Shown piece after piece: positions 1 to 7,018 of a DNA stretch of 14,715 nt. A model generated the notes under the pieces. The model was not told where the DNA came from, ran no database searches, and saw only the letters and a list, made by a program, of their open reading frames with translations. Position 1 is the stretch's first letter, and each line of letters starts with the position of its first letter. Position numbers and translations under genes: made by a program. The stretch comes from Bacillota bacterium (GTDB lineage Bacteria > Bacillota > Clostridia > Oscillospirales > Ruminococcaceae). Location: assembly GCA_023413185.1 (NCBI GenBank), contig JAEZQD010000024.1, positions 1 through 14,715 of the forward strand. The letters run 5' to 3'.

Positions 1-989
1 GACGGCTCGCTAAGCAGATGCTCATGCAAAACATCCTCCAGTGTAACGACCTTGCCATTTTTCAGTCGGTCAGCTACCTTCATAGACGCTTCATGGGTGA
101 TTGTAGTATCCGCTAAGGACGAAAGGATGAGCACCGGTTCGTCAATGGACGGTGCATAAGCAAACGGGTCTACATTATACCCCCAAACCAAGCGGTAAAA
201 CACGCGCTCAACCGTTGGCATGGGCTTTTTATTCCTACTTGCAGCATCCCTGTCCGCGTTTCGCATGGTGTTGTTATAGTACTTCTCATACGGCGCAAGC
301 AGTATCAGAGACGAAAGCTCCCTACGCGCGGCAAGATAGGCGGCAGGACCTGTTCCGATGCTGTATCCCACGGCAGTGATGCCGGACTGCTCTACAAAAT
401 CCCACTGCATCGCGGTATCGTATGTATCAAGGGCAAGCCGTTTCATGGCGGCCTCCGAAACCGTTCCTCCACTTAAGCCATACCCGGGATAATCCACGCA
501 CAAGAAGTGATAGCCCGGGAAATAGTCTGCCAGAACCTTGTCTTCATAAACCATCCTGACTGTTTTTGCAGCACATTCGCCCGCACCGTTAAAGAATATC
601 AGCAGCGGCGCCTTTTCGTCAGACTGCTTGTATAACCAGCCATCCATATCGCCGTGCATCGACGGAATGGCTACCTGCTGCATGCTGTCAAGCTCCAGCA
701 AATATCTCTCGCTGCCCTGATCCCTGCCGCCTTTAATTGGGGTACTTGTAATAACAAAAACCAGCGAGCAAAACAGCACAAACATAGCCCCCAAAAAGAG
801 GAGAAGCCTTTTCACAATAACGAGCTTTCCCTTAACCATCCTGCCTTCGACAAAAAAGAAGACGGCTAAAACCAGTGGCAGAAAGAAATAAAGCAACATT
901 GTTCTCCGGCTAAACTGCACGATACATCCGACCAGTGATGCCGCGATGACGGCGAGTAAAACCCAGTCTTTTGCCTTTAGGTTACTCAT
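1..989 (-). CDS. Membrane-anchored alpha/beta hydrolase, 3' end missing
   Basis: An open frame of 329 codons runs off the left edge, so the C-terminus is incomplete. Seen: three hydrophobic segments near residues 8-25, 31-48 and 61-82, then an alpha/beta-hydrolase domain with an oxyanion-type strand and turn (FFNGAGE, 133-139), a DYPGYG loop (166-171), the nucleophile elbow GYSIG with Ser210, a plausible acid Asp294 (LADTT), and His322/His324 (LHEH) at the expected place for the catalytic histidine. This matches serine hydrolases of the BAAT/peptidase S9-like type; the catalytic domain probably sits outside the membrane. Substrate unknown. The ATG at 989 has a GGGGG purine run 8 nt upstream, and a strong promoter lies at 1105-1133. 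Only a short C-terminal tail should be missing, since the histidine has been reached. Family call fairly sure; function not. Confidence 0.85.
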   Translation of the reverse strand, partial: MSNLKAKDWVLLAVIAASLVGCIVQFSRRTMLLYFFLPLVLAVFFFVEGRMVKGKLVIVKRLLLFLGAMFVLFCSLVFVITSTPIKGGRDQGSERYLLELDSMQQVAIPSMHGDMDGWLYKQSDEKAPLLIFFNGAGECAAKTVRMVYEDKVLADYFPGYHFLCVDYPGYGLSGGTVSEAAMKRLALDTYDTAMQWDFVEQSGITAVGYSIGTGPAAYLAARRELSSLILLAPYEKYYNNTMRNADRDAASRNKKPMPTVERVFYRLVWGYNVDPFAYAPSIDEPVLILSSLADTTITHEASMKVADRLKNGKVVTLEDVLHEHLLSEP

Positions 990-1060
990 CGAACAATACC
1001 CCCATTTGACATGCCTTCTGCCCGCGTTTTGATGTCATTTCTACCTGTCATTTTAAGCAT
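986..1060 (-). CDS. Possible 24-residue leader ORF overlapping the hydrolase start
   Basis: Inside the presumed leader of the hydrolase transcript, an ATG at 1060 opens 24 codons (beginning MLKMTGRNDI, ending NGGIVR). Its TGA shares the bases ATGA with the hydrolase start codon. An internal ATG lies at 1051. The ribosome site before 1060 is weak (GTGAGATGAA). A four-base stop/start overlap is typical of translational coupling, but an ORF this short could be chance. Confidence 0.25.
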   Translation of the reverse strand: MLKMTGRNDIKTRAEGMSNGGIVR

Positions 1061-1104
1061 TTCATCTCACTGTCTTTATAATATGGGATTATTTTATTGT
1101 GTTA

Positions 1105-1133
1105 ATTATTACACTTGTGGTTACCACTGTCAA
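1105..1133 (-). promoter_or_regulatory. Sigma-A-type promoter with palindrome in the spacer, for the hydrolase gene
   Basis: Read on the minus strand there is a perfect -35 TTGACA (1128-1133), then a 16-17 nt spacer, then TAATAA/AATAAT (1105-1111). The spacer holds an inverted repeat, GTGGT-A-ACCAC (1117-1127), directly abutting the -35 box, where a repressor would block RNA polymerase. The expected transcription start is near 1097, leaving a leader of about 110 nt before the hydrolase ATG. Confidence 0.7.
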
Positions 1134-1159
1134 GGCGGGGTTTGAACGGATGTGTGGAT

Positions 1160-1202
1160 AAAAATCCCCTGCACAACAGCGTTTACGCTGCCCTGCAGGG
1201 GG
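1160..1202 (-). terminator. Intrinsic terminator of the 1234-2025 lipoprotein gene
   Basis: On the minus strand the arms CCCCTGCA (1194-1201) and TGCAGGGG (1166-1173) enclose an inner hairpin CAGCG-TAAA-CGCTG. A T-run (complement of the A-run at 1160-1164) follows one base after the stem. It lies about 30 nt past the lipoprotein stop codon and just before the hydrolase promoter, so the two genes are transcribed separately. Confidence 0.8.
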
Positions 1203-1233
1203 TGCTTTCAAGGGCTTTATTGCTGGGGAACCC

Positions 1234-2025
1234 TTATAGCTTTGAACGAATCGTAATACTCCGGGTACTTTCAATGCTCCCCCACGCGCGCGTTCCGAAA
1301 ATCTCTGCGTCCTCGCCGTCGGAGATTGCGGAAAAGCTCAGCGAAATAAAATCCACCTGTGCGTCATAATACCGCGGGCTGTCGGTTTCCCCATCCTCCA
1401 AGCCGGGCAGCTGGGAGATAACCGCACCGTCCTCCTCATTATTTAGAACGATACCGATGGGTTGCACCCTTACTTCCTTGCTGTCCTTTCCATGAATATG
1501 GCTTGTATCGGCAAACACGGCTTCGTTTTCTTCATTTCGGATACAAAGCAGCAAAAAGTTATTGCCGGGGTTATCATACGCAAAGAACACGACACTCTCC
1601 CCGCTAATTTGCAGGATGCCCGATATTGCGCCGTTACACTCCAACCAGTAATCATTTCTGTTACAGATTACAACCGGCAGCCCGTCGCCCTTGCCGTATA
1701 CGTTGTAAAACGCGTCGCCCTCGTATAAAACATGGTAGCCGGCTACAGCCTCGGTTACCGTACACAGCCCCACCGTGTCGCCCCGGCGAATGGTTTGATA
1801 CCCCTCTGTGTCAAAATTCCACCCCAGCGCGTAGTTGAGGTTTAGGCTTTTGATATCCTGCTTCTCAAAATCAATCACCGCGCCGCTGATGTCTGTCAGG
1901 TTACTCCATACGTCGGTCTGCCTTGTGCCGTACATGGTTGCGCTCGGCTCATCGGGCACCGCCGCACCCCCGCAACCGCAAAGCACAACAAGCAGCACAA
2001 CAACCGCCGAAATCAGTCTTTTCAT
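1234..2025 (-). CDS. Putative lipoprotein of unknown function
   Basis: 263 residues. The N-terminus (MKRLISAVVVLLVVLCGCGG) is a lipoprotein signal: two positive residues, a hydrophobic core and a Cys-containing lipobox, LCGC, with Cys18 the likely lipidated residue. The rest is soluble and acidic, with many beta-prone stretches, and should be exported and tethered to the outer face of the membrane. I recognise no domain. The start is set by a good ribosome site, GAGGTGA, 5 nt before the ATG at 2025; an upstream in-frame ATG at 2073 would add 16 residues before the signal and lacks such a site. The gene is divergent from the plus-strand gene at 2280 and has its own terminator at 1160-1202. Lipoprotein call is sure; function unknown. 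Confidence 0.8.
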   Translation of the reverse strand: MKRLISAVVVLLVVLCGCGGAAVPDEPSATMYGTRQTDVWSNLTDISGAVIDFEKQDIKSLNLNYALGWNFDTEGYQTIRRGDTVGLCTVTEAVAGYHVLYEGDAFYNVYGKGDGLPVVICNRNDYWLECNGAISGILQISGESVVFFAYDNPGNNFLLLCIRNEENEAVFADTSHIHGKDSKEVRVQPIGIVLNNEEDGAVISQLPGLEDGETDSPRYYDAQVDFISLSFSAISDGEDAEIFGTRAWGSIESTRSITIRSKL

Positions 2026-2151
2026 CCTAGTCACCTCGCCCCGTTTTTTTAGCCGCACTAGATTTAAAAGCATAGCTACAACTACTATAACGTTTCATAC
2101 ACCGTTTTTGTGACACATAACTGAATATCCATATTTTATAAGCACTGGGTA

Positions 2152-2183
2152 TTGACTACAAAACCAATCTAAGCTAGTATAAT
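2152..2183 (+). promoter_or_regulatory. Candidate promoter for the membrane protein gene at 2280
   Basis: TTGACT (2152-2157) is followed after 17 nt by TAGTAT (2175-2180), or after 20 nt by a perfect TATAAT (2178-2183). The surroundings are A+T-rich and lie in the 254-bp gap between divergent genes. The spacing ambiguity keeps confidence moderate. I saw no equally clear promoter for the divergent lipoprotein gene in this gap. Confidence 0.5.
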
Positions 2184-2279
2184 GATGAAATAGTAAATTA
2201 TGGCTTGCTCGCTTTTTGTGCTTCTTTCCTTATTGCCAGTTTGCAATGCAAAGCAAGCCGGATGGGAGCGTAACTCATT

Positions 2280-2855
2280 ATGTCTTTTACCATCAGCCCT
2301 TTTCATATCCTTGCATTTCTGTTTGTGTTTGCCTGCTTTATTGCACTGCAAATCTATCTTTCCAAGCAAAAAAGCCGCATGCTTGGGCTGATATTGCCTA
2401 TTGCCTGCTTTCTTCCGGCATTACTGGTCACCATAGCCGCCGCCGATTTTTCATTTACCGCCACCGGCTCCTACAGCCAGCTTACCTATACCCGGTTGGG
2501 AGAGACGCAAACCGTGAAGTTTGACACCTCCGAGGAGATGCAAGCCTATATGGATTCTCTGGATGAAAACAGTGAAATACAAGACTTCTCCACCGTTACC
2601 GCTAACGGCAACAAAGCGCAGTACGCGTGGACTGTTGTGGTACTGTTCTTTGTGGCAAGCATCCCTGCCGTTGTTTTGTTGTGTACCGGCAGTGCTTCTG
2701 TTGATAAATACTTTGACGGCAGTAATACTGCTAGAAGCATCCAAACAGCAAAAGTTTACTCTTCATCTTCGTCCGGTCGCTATGCCGAAAGCTACCATAT
2801 TGTTACGGGCCATCATAATGGCACCGAATACTATTCGGCCAATATTAGTTTCTAA
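2280..2855 (+). CDS. Small membrane protein of unknown function
   Basis: 191 residues. Three hydrophobic segments are visible: about 8-27, 34-56 and 115-136. A polar stretch of roughly 58 residues (57-114) between the second and third would be extracytoplasmic if the N-terminus is inside. The tail after 137 is rich in serine and tyrosine (a run of five Ser at 161-165). I recognise no family. The ATG at 2280 has GGGAG about 11 nt upstream, a little far but acceptable. A candidate promoter precedes it, and the hairpin at 2888-2934 follows the stop codon. It is co-oriented with the lipoprotein gene at 2947, so they may share transcription, but the hairpin between them would limit that. Real gene likely; role unknown. 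Confidence 0.7.
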   Translation: MSFTISPFHILAFLFVFACFIALQIYLSKQKSRMLGLILPIACFLPALLVTIAAADFSFTATGSYSQLTYTRLGETQTVKFDTSEEMQAYMDSLDENSEIQDFSTVTANGNKAQYAWTVVVLFFVASIPAVVLLCTGSASVDKYFDGSNTARSIQTAKVYSSSSSGRYAESYHIVTGHHNGTEYYSANISF

Positions 2856-2887
2856 TAAGATTTATTGCATTAGTATTATTATTTTAT

Positions 2888-2934
2888 AGCAGTATTCCAA
2901 AACGCTATAAGCGTTATGGAATACTGCTGCTTTT
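2888..2934 (+). terminator. Long hairpin with short T-run between the two plus-strand genes
   Basis: An 18-bp stem with one mismatch (arms 2888-2905 and 2911-2928, loop TATAA) is followed by TTTT at 2931-2934. It fits an intrinsic terminator with a weak T-run. The Shine-Dalgarno AAGAGG of the next gene (2935-2940) starts right after the T-run, so the hairpin could also act as an attenuator. Confidence 0.65.
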
Positions 2935-2946
2935 AAGAGGTTACAT

Positions 2947-3981
2947 ATGAAAAACAGAAAAATTGAAAACTATTTCGTCTTTGTTTTGGCTCTTACTTTA
3001 TTTGCGCTATACGGCTGTACGAGTCTAGCCAGTAATACAATCATTAACAGCGCCCTCGGTCAAGATGACGGAATTACCACTAGACCATATCAAAATCCCC
3101 ATGCATCAGACGAGTTACCGACATCTTATACTATCTCTGCTACCACTGACGAACAACCCCCAAATCCACAACACCATAACCTGCTTTACCTTTCCGATAT
3201 TAACAATCCAATTTTATTATCCTTAAATCAATCCGGCAGAGACCGCACGATGGTCATTACGATATATTTCGATTATGAACCTGTGCAATTTCGTGTTGGT
3301 AACTCTAAAGAGTTCTCAACTCACTACGTTTTTGATTTTGACGATTCCACGGGTGTAGATCTTCCAATCTATCTTGATCCAACAATTCCTGTCGACGATT
3401 TTACGCATAAACTGATGTTTGATATTATTGCTGGATACGGAGAGTATGCGTATGATAAAGAACAGTTAAGCAATCGTCTGGGTATGACTACTTTGTACGA
3501 TTTATCTTTTACGGAGCAAGCGTATAAACGTGAAAGCACATTGCGAAATCCAAGATATGAGCTTACAGAACCTGAGAACTATTTCAAATTTACTAATGTA
3601 GATTTAATGCTTAACACAGATTTCAGTAATAGCCTAGTTAAAGAAAAACGATTTGAATATCCTAATAAGTTGTATCAGGTTAAAGCGGATAGTCAATTTG
3701 AACTAATGTATAATGTCTCCAATAGATTAAAACACCAGGATGGAATCTTGATGTTAACAGTCAATTTTGAAAGAACCGCTATTAACAATCAGGATTTTAT
3801 CTATATCAATCTAAAAAATGACCATACTTCAAATGGAAAAATTACCTTTCAAACTCCGAAAAAGCCAGGATTCTACGAGGTGATTGGTTATTTTGTGTTT
3901 GATCCATATAACTATACTTCCGGTAGAAAATCAGATACAGCTTCTACCAGCTATCGTTTTACATTAGAAGTCATACAATAA
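2947..3981 (+). CDS. Putative lipoprotein of unknown function, A+T-rich
   Basis: 344 residues. The N-terminus has positive residues, a hydrophobic core (about 9-20) and the lipobox LYGC, with Cys24 as the likely lipidation site, so it should be anchored outside the membrane. Residues 25-60 are low-complexity and polar (Ser/Thr/Pro/Asn), a likely linker. The remainder looks soluble and beta-rich, ending in a strand-like segment before the stop. No domain recognised. The start is firm: AAGAGG lies 6 nt before the ATG. Base composition is much lower in G+C than the gyrase genes next door (one sampled 60-nt line at 3601 is 27 percent G+C against 60 percent at 5221), which suggests later acquisition. 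A strong terminator follows at 4011-4036. Confidence 0.8.
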   Translation: MKNRKIENYFVFVLALTLFALYGCTSLASNTIINSALGQDDGITTRPYQNPHASDELPTSYTISATTDEQPPNPQHHNLLYLSDINNPILLSLNQSGRDRTMVITIYFDYEPVQFRVGNSKEFSTHYVFDFDDSTGVDLPIYLDPTIPVDDFTHKLMFDIIAGYGEYAYDKEQLSNRLGMTTLYDLSFTEQAYKRESTLRNPRYELTEPENYFKFTNVDLMLNTDFSNSLVKEKRFEYPNKLYQVKADSQFELMYNVSNRLKHQDGILMLTVNFERTAINNQDFIYINLKNDHTSNGKITFQTPKKPGFYEVIGYFVFDPYNYTSGRKSDTASTSYRFTLEVIQ

Positions 3982-4010
3982 TAGAAGTAACGCTTATTGT
4001 CTAATAGCTA

Positions 4011-4036
4011 AAAGGGACGCTTTCGCGTCCCTTTTT
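4011..4036. terminator. Bidirectional intrinsic terminator between convergent lipoprotein gene and gyrA
   Basis: A perfect 10-bp stem, AAAGGGACGC (4011-4020) and GCGTCCCTTT (4025-4034) with loop TTTC, is followed by T's to 4036 on the plus strand. On the minus strand the A's at 4010-4013 give a matching T-run. It lies 30 nt past the lipoprotein stop and 15 nt past the gyrA stop, so one hairpin serves both genes. Confidence 0.9.
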
Positions 4037-4050
4037 GTACGTGTTGTTTC

Positions 4051-6597
4051 CTACTCCTCCGCCGTCTCCTCGGCGGAACCGTTCTCAGGGGCGGTTTGCT
4101 CCTCGCCGTCCTCGTCCTCCGGCTCCTCGTGCTGGGCGCGTGCCATGCTTACCACACGGGTTTCGCCGCTTACGCGCATCACGCGCACGCCGCCCGCGTA
4201 GCGGCTCTGCACCGCAATCTGCGAAACGGGGATGCGGATGATGATGCCGTCGTCGGTGATGAGTATCGCGTCGTCGTCGTCGTTAATGGTGCGAATACCC
4301 GCAACATAGCCCTTGTCGTCGTCTACGCGGTAGTTGATGACGCCCTTGCCCGCACGGGTTTGCTGACGGTACTCGTCAAACGGGGTGCGGCGTCCCTGAC
4401 CCTTGTCGGTGACGGTAAGCAGCGTGCCGTCCTCGCGTACCCGCGCCATGCCCACCACGCGGTCGCCCGGCTCAAGCGCAATGGCACGCACGCCACGCGC
4501 GGTTCTGCCTAAGGGGCGTGCGTCGGTCTCGTTAAAGCGGATTGCCATACCGCCGCGCGTGCCCACAATTAAGTCGCTCTTGCCGTCGGTCAGGCGTACC
4601 CACGCAAGGCTGTCGTCCTCATCGAGGTTGATGGCGATAACGCCCGACTTGCGCGCGGTGTCGTACTCGGTCACATCGGTGCGCTTGATGATGCCGTTTA
4701 CCGTCACCATCACCAGATACTTGCCCTCGGTGTACTCGGCAAGGCGTATCATCGTCTGCACCTTTTCGTCTTGGTCAAGCGGCAACAGGTTTACGATATT
4801 CGTTCCACGCGCCGCGCGGGAGCTTTCGGGTATCTCGTAGCACTTTAAGCGGTACACCCGCCCGCGGTCGGTAAAGAACAGAATATAATCGTGGGTAGAG
4901 GCGATAAACAGCTCCTCCACAAAGTCCTCGTCGCGTCGCGTCATGCCCTGTATGCCGCGTCCGCCGCGCCGCTGCGACTTGTACACATCCATCGGCTGAC
5001 GCTTGATGTAGCCGTAATGGGTCATGGTCACAACACAGTCCTCAACGGGGATTAAGTCCTCGATGTCGATCTCGCCGCTGACGGTCTGAATCTCGGTGCG
5101 ACGCTCGTCCTTGTATTTTTCGCAGATGACGGCAAGCTCGCTCTTTACGATGGCGCGAACCTTGGTCACATCCGCAAGAATGCCCTCAAGCTCCATCACC
5201 TTTTTCTGTATCTCGGCGAGCTCCTGCTCAATCTTGATGCGCTCAAGACCGGACAGCTGCCCCAGACGCATCGCCACGATGGCTGCCGCCTGAATGTCAT
5301 CCAGACCAAAGCGTTCACATAGCGCCGCCTTTGCAGCGGGCTGGTCCTTACTGGCGCGGATAAGCGCGATAACCTCATCGATAAAGTCGATGGCTATCTT
5401 TAAGCCTTCCAGCACATGCTCGCGTTCCTTTGCCTTGCGCAGGTCGTATTGGGTGCGGCGTGTGATAATCTCCTGCTGAAAGTCGATGTAATGCTGTAAA
5501 ATCTCTTTGAGCGTCATCACCTTGGGCTGGCGTCCGCTGTTTTCAAGCGCAAGCATAATAACGCCCACGGTATCCTGCAGCTGGCTTAGCGTATACAGCT
5601 TGTTCAGCACAATCTGCGGGTTTGCGTCGCGCTTAAGCTCTACAACAACGCGCAGCCCGTCTCTGTCCGACTCGTCGCGCAGGTCGGAGATGCCCTCGAT
5701 GCGCTTTTCCTTTACAAAGTCGGCGATGCTCTCGATTAAGCGCGCCTTGTTGACCATGTAGGGGATCTCGGTAATGACGATGCGAAACCGCCCGTTCTTT
5801 TCTTCCTCTATCTCGGCACGACCGCGCAGCGTAATCTTACCGCGCCCTGTGGCATACGCGGCACGAATGCCCGCACGCCCCATAATAATGCCGCCGGTGG
5901 GGAAGTCCGGCCCCTTGATATGCTCCATCAGCTCGTCCAGCTCCGCGTCGGGCTTTTCAAGCAGCAGGTTTATCGCGCCAACCACCTCGCCAAGGTTGTG
6001 CGGGGGGATGTTGGTCGCCATACCAACCGCAATGCCCGTAACGCCGTTCACCAAAAGGTTGGGAAAGCGCGAGGGCAGAACCACCGGCTCCTTGAGTCGG
6101 TCGTCGTAGTTGGGGATATAGTCTACCGTTTCTTTGTCAATATCGGTGAGCATGGTGGTGCTCATCTTGCTCATGCGCGCCTCGGTATAACGGTAAGCGG
6201 CAGGCGGGTCTCCGTCTATCGAACCGAAGTTACCGTGACCATCCACCAGCGGGTAGCGCAGCGAAAAATCCTGCGCCAAACGAACAAGGGCATCGTACAC
6301 CGATGCGTCTCCGTGGGGATGGTACGCACCCAGCACGGCACCGACGGTATCGGCACACTTGCGGTACGCCTTATCGGGGGTAAGACCCTTTTCGTACATG
6401 GTGTAAAGAATGCGCCGATGCACCGGCTTTAAGCCGTCTCGCACATCGGGCAGCGCACGGGATACGATAACCGACATCGAGTAATCGAGAAAGCTTTTAC
6501 GCATCTCTTTGTCGATATCAATCGATATGACGGTACCCGAGCCAACCTCACCTTGGTGTATCGTTGCATCCTTGTTTTGCTCTATATTGTCGCTCAT
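4051..6597 (-). CDS. gyrA: DNA gyrase subunit A
   Basis: 848 residues, full length for GyrA. With GyrB it forms the A2B2 enzyme that uses ATP to introduce negative supercoils. Seen: the winged-helix/tower domain with the conserved LPDVRDGLKPVHRRILYTMY stretch (49-68), the YHPHGD loop (92-97), the catalytic tyrosine Tyr137 in AAYRYTEARM, and the C-terminal beta-pinwheel with the GyrA box QRRGGRG at 542-548, which marks gyrase rather than topoisomerase IV. The tail after about 820 is strongly acidic. In the quinolone region the residue matching E. coli Ser83 is Ala98, while the Asp87 equivalent (Asp102) is kept. The ATG at 6597 has AAGGTGG 10 nt upstream. It is separated from gyrB by ycxB, a terminator and a 396-bp repeat-bearing gap, so it probably has its own promoter. 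Confidence 0.98.
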   Translation of the reverse strand: MSDNIEQNKDATIHQGEVGSGTVISIDIDKEMRKSFLDYSMSVIVSRALPDVRDGLKPVHRRILYTMYEKGLTPDKAYRKCADTVGAVLGAYHPHGDASVYDALVRLAQDFSLRYPLVDGHGNFGSIDGDPPAAYRYTEARMSKMSTTMLTDIDKETVDYIPNYDDRLKEPVVLPSRFPNLLVNGVTGIAVGMATNIPPHNLGEVVGAINLLLEKPDAELDELMEHIKGPDFPTGGIIMGRAGIRAAYATGRGKITLRGRAEIEEEKNGRFRIVITEIPYMVNKARLIESIADFVKEKRIEGISDLRDESDRDGLRVVVELKRDANPQIVLNKLYTLSQLQDTVGVIMLALENSGRQPKVMTLKEILQHYIDFQQEIITRRTQYDLRKAKEREHVLEGLKIAIDFIDEVIALIRASKDQPAAKAALCERFGLDDIQAAAIVAMRLGQLSGLERIKIEQELAEIQKKVMELEGILADVTKVRAIVKSELAVICEKYKDERRTEIQTVSGEIDIEDLIPVEDCVVTMTHYGYIKRQPMDVYKSQRRGGRGIQGMTRRDEDFVEELFIASTHDYILFFTDRGRVYRLKCYEIPESSRAARGTNIVNLLPLDQDEKVQTMIRLAEYTEGKYLVMVTVNGIIKRTDVTEYDTARKSGVIAINLDEDDSLAWVRLTDGKSDLIVGTRGGMAIRFNETDARPLGRTARGVRAIALEPGDRVVGMARVREDGTLLTVTDKGQGRRTPFDEYRQQTRAGKGVINYRVDDDKGYVAGIRTINDDDDAILITDDGIIIRIPVSQIAVQSRYAGGVRVMRVSGETRVVSMARAQHEEPEDEDGEEQTAPENGSAEETAEE

Positions 6598-6778
6598 ATT
6601 AGCTTTGCCACCTTTTTGGGGAACGGGGGCGGGTGTTGCCGCCCTGCCGTGTCCTTATTTTATCAATATCCCTTCAGCCTGTTTGTGTATCGGCGCCGGG
6701 GATTAACGGTTGAAATATCTTGGGGTTTGGCACTAGAAAAACCACGGTTCTCTGGTTCTCTGGTTGTCATCTCAATTA

Positions 6779-6803
6779 GTAGGGGCGCGCATTGCGCGTC
6801 CGC
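6779..6803 (+). repeat. Hairpin repeat, family A
   Basis: GTAGGGG, arm CGCGC, loop ATT, arm GCGCG, then TCCGC. Four copies in the window share a 24-nt core without a mismatch; this one is inverted relative to those at 10985, 12557 and 12778. Confidence 0.9.
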
Positions 6804-6827
6804 TGCAAGCAGGTTCATTAACCCGCC

Positions 6828-6859
6828 GTAGGGAGCGACGTCCTCGTCGCTCCGTCCCC
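6828..6859 (+). repeat. Hairpin repeat, family B
   Basis: GTAG followed by a 9-bp perfect stem, GGAGCGACG and CGTCGCTCC with loop TCCT, then GTCCCC. The flank continues as GACCAGTTATAAA, which is the reverse complement of the flank of the interrupted copy at 10652-10675, so the repeat unit is longer than the hairpin. Confidence 0.9.
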
Positions 6860-6905
6860 GACCAGTTATAAATAGACAGCTCAATCGAACATCACGGAGG
6901 CAGTC

Positions 6906-6937
6906 GGATCGGTCGGAGACCGTCCCTTACAAATCGC
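6906..6937 (-). repeat. Hairpin repeat, family D
   Basis: Read on the minus strand: GCGATTTGTAAGGGA, arm CGGTC, loop TCC, arm GACCG, then ATCC. It matches 10852-10883 at 28 of 32 positions in inverted orientation. Confidence 0.8.
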
Positions 6938-6973
6938 TAACCTCGGGTTTTCCGCGCATCACAATTTGGCATT

Positions 6974-7018
6974 AAAAAACCCGTGGGAACCCCTTAGACC
7001 GTGCGGCTGGCGGGTTTT
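6974..7018 (-). terminator. Terminator of the gyrB-ycxB unit, overlapping the ycxB stop
   Basis: On the minus strand AAAACCCG (complement of 7011-7018) pairs with CGGGTTTT (complement of 6976-6983), with a T-run of six at 6974-6979. The ycxB stop codon (6994-6996) lies in the 27-nt loop, and the 5' arm is coding sequence. The loop is long for an intrinsic terminator, hence moderate confidence. Confidence 0.6.

Larger units (their letters stand above)
6598..6993. other. 396-bp gap between the ycxB-like gene and gyrA, with terminator and repeats
   Basis: No convincing gene. In order from left: the gyrA leader and ribosome site (6598 to about 6620); an A+T-richer stretch (6650-6730) that may hold the gyrA promoter, though I cannot pick a convincing -35/-10 pair; a tandem GGTTCTCT doublet (6746-6761); repeat hairpins at 6779-6803, 6828-6859 and 6906-6937; and the ycxB terminator at 6974-7018. 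Confidence 0.7.

Noticed and set aside
1153..1161. A perfect DnaA box, TTATCCACA on the minus strand
   Set aside because: Only one copy was found, overlapping the T-run of a terminator and far from dnaA. One such 9-mer is not improbable by chance in this length, so it does not show an origin.
1089..1274. 61-codon minus-strand frame after the lipoprotein gene
   Set aside because: It overlaps the lipoprotein end, runs through its terminator and into the hydrolase promoter, and has no ribosome site.
5920..6432. Long plus-strand frames opposite gyrA and gyrB (also 4096-4512, 8214-8537, 8611-8934)
   Set aside because: Antisense frames are expected in G+C-rich genes; they lack ribosome sites and domain-like sequence, and the gyrase frames are certain.
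6663..6884. Minus-strand frame of 73 codons in the gyrA upstream gap
   Set aside because: It translates family A and B hairpins and has no ribosome site; the peptide similarity to frames near 10930 reflects the shared DNA repeats.
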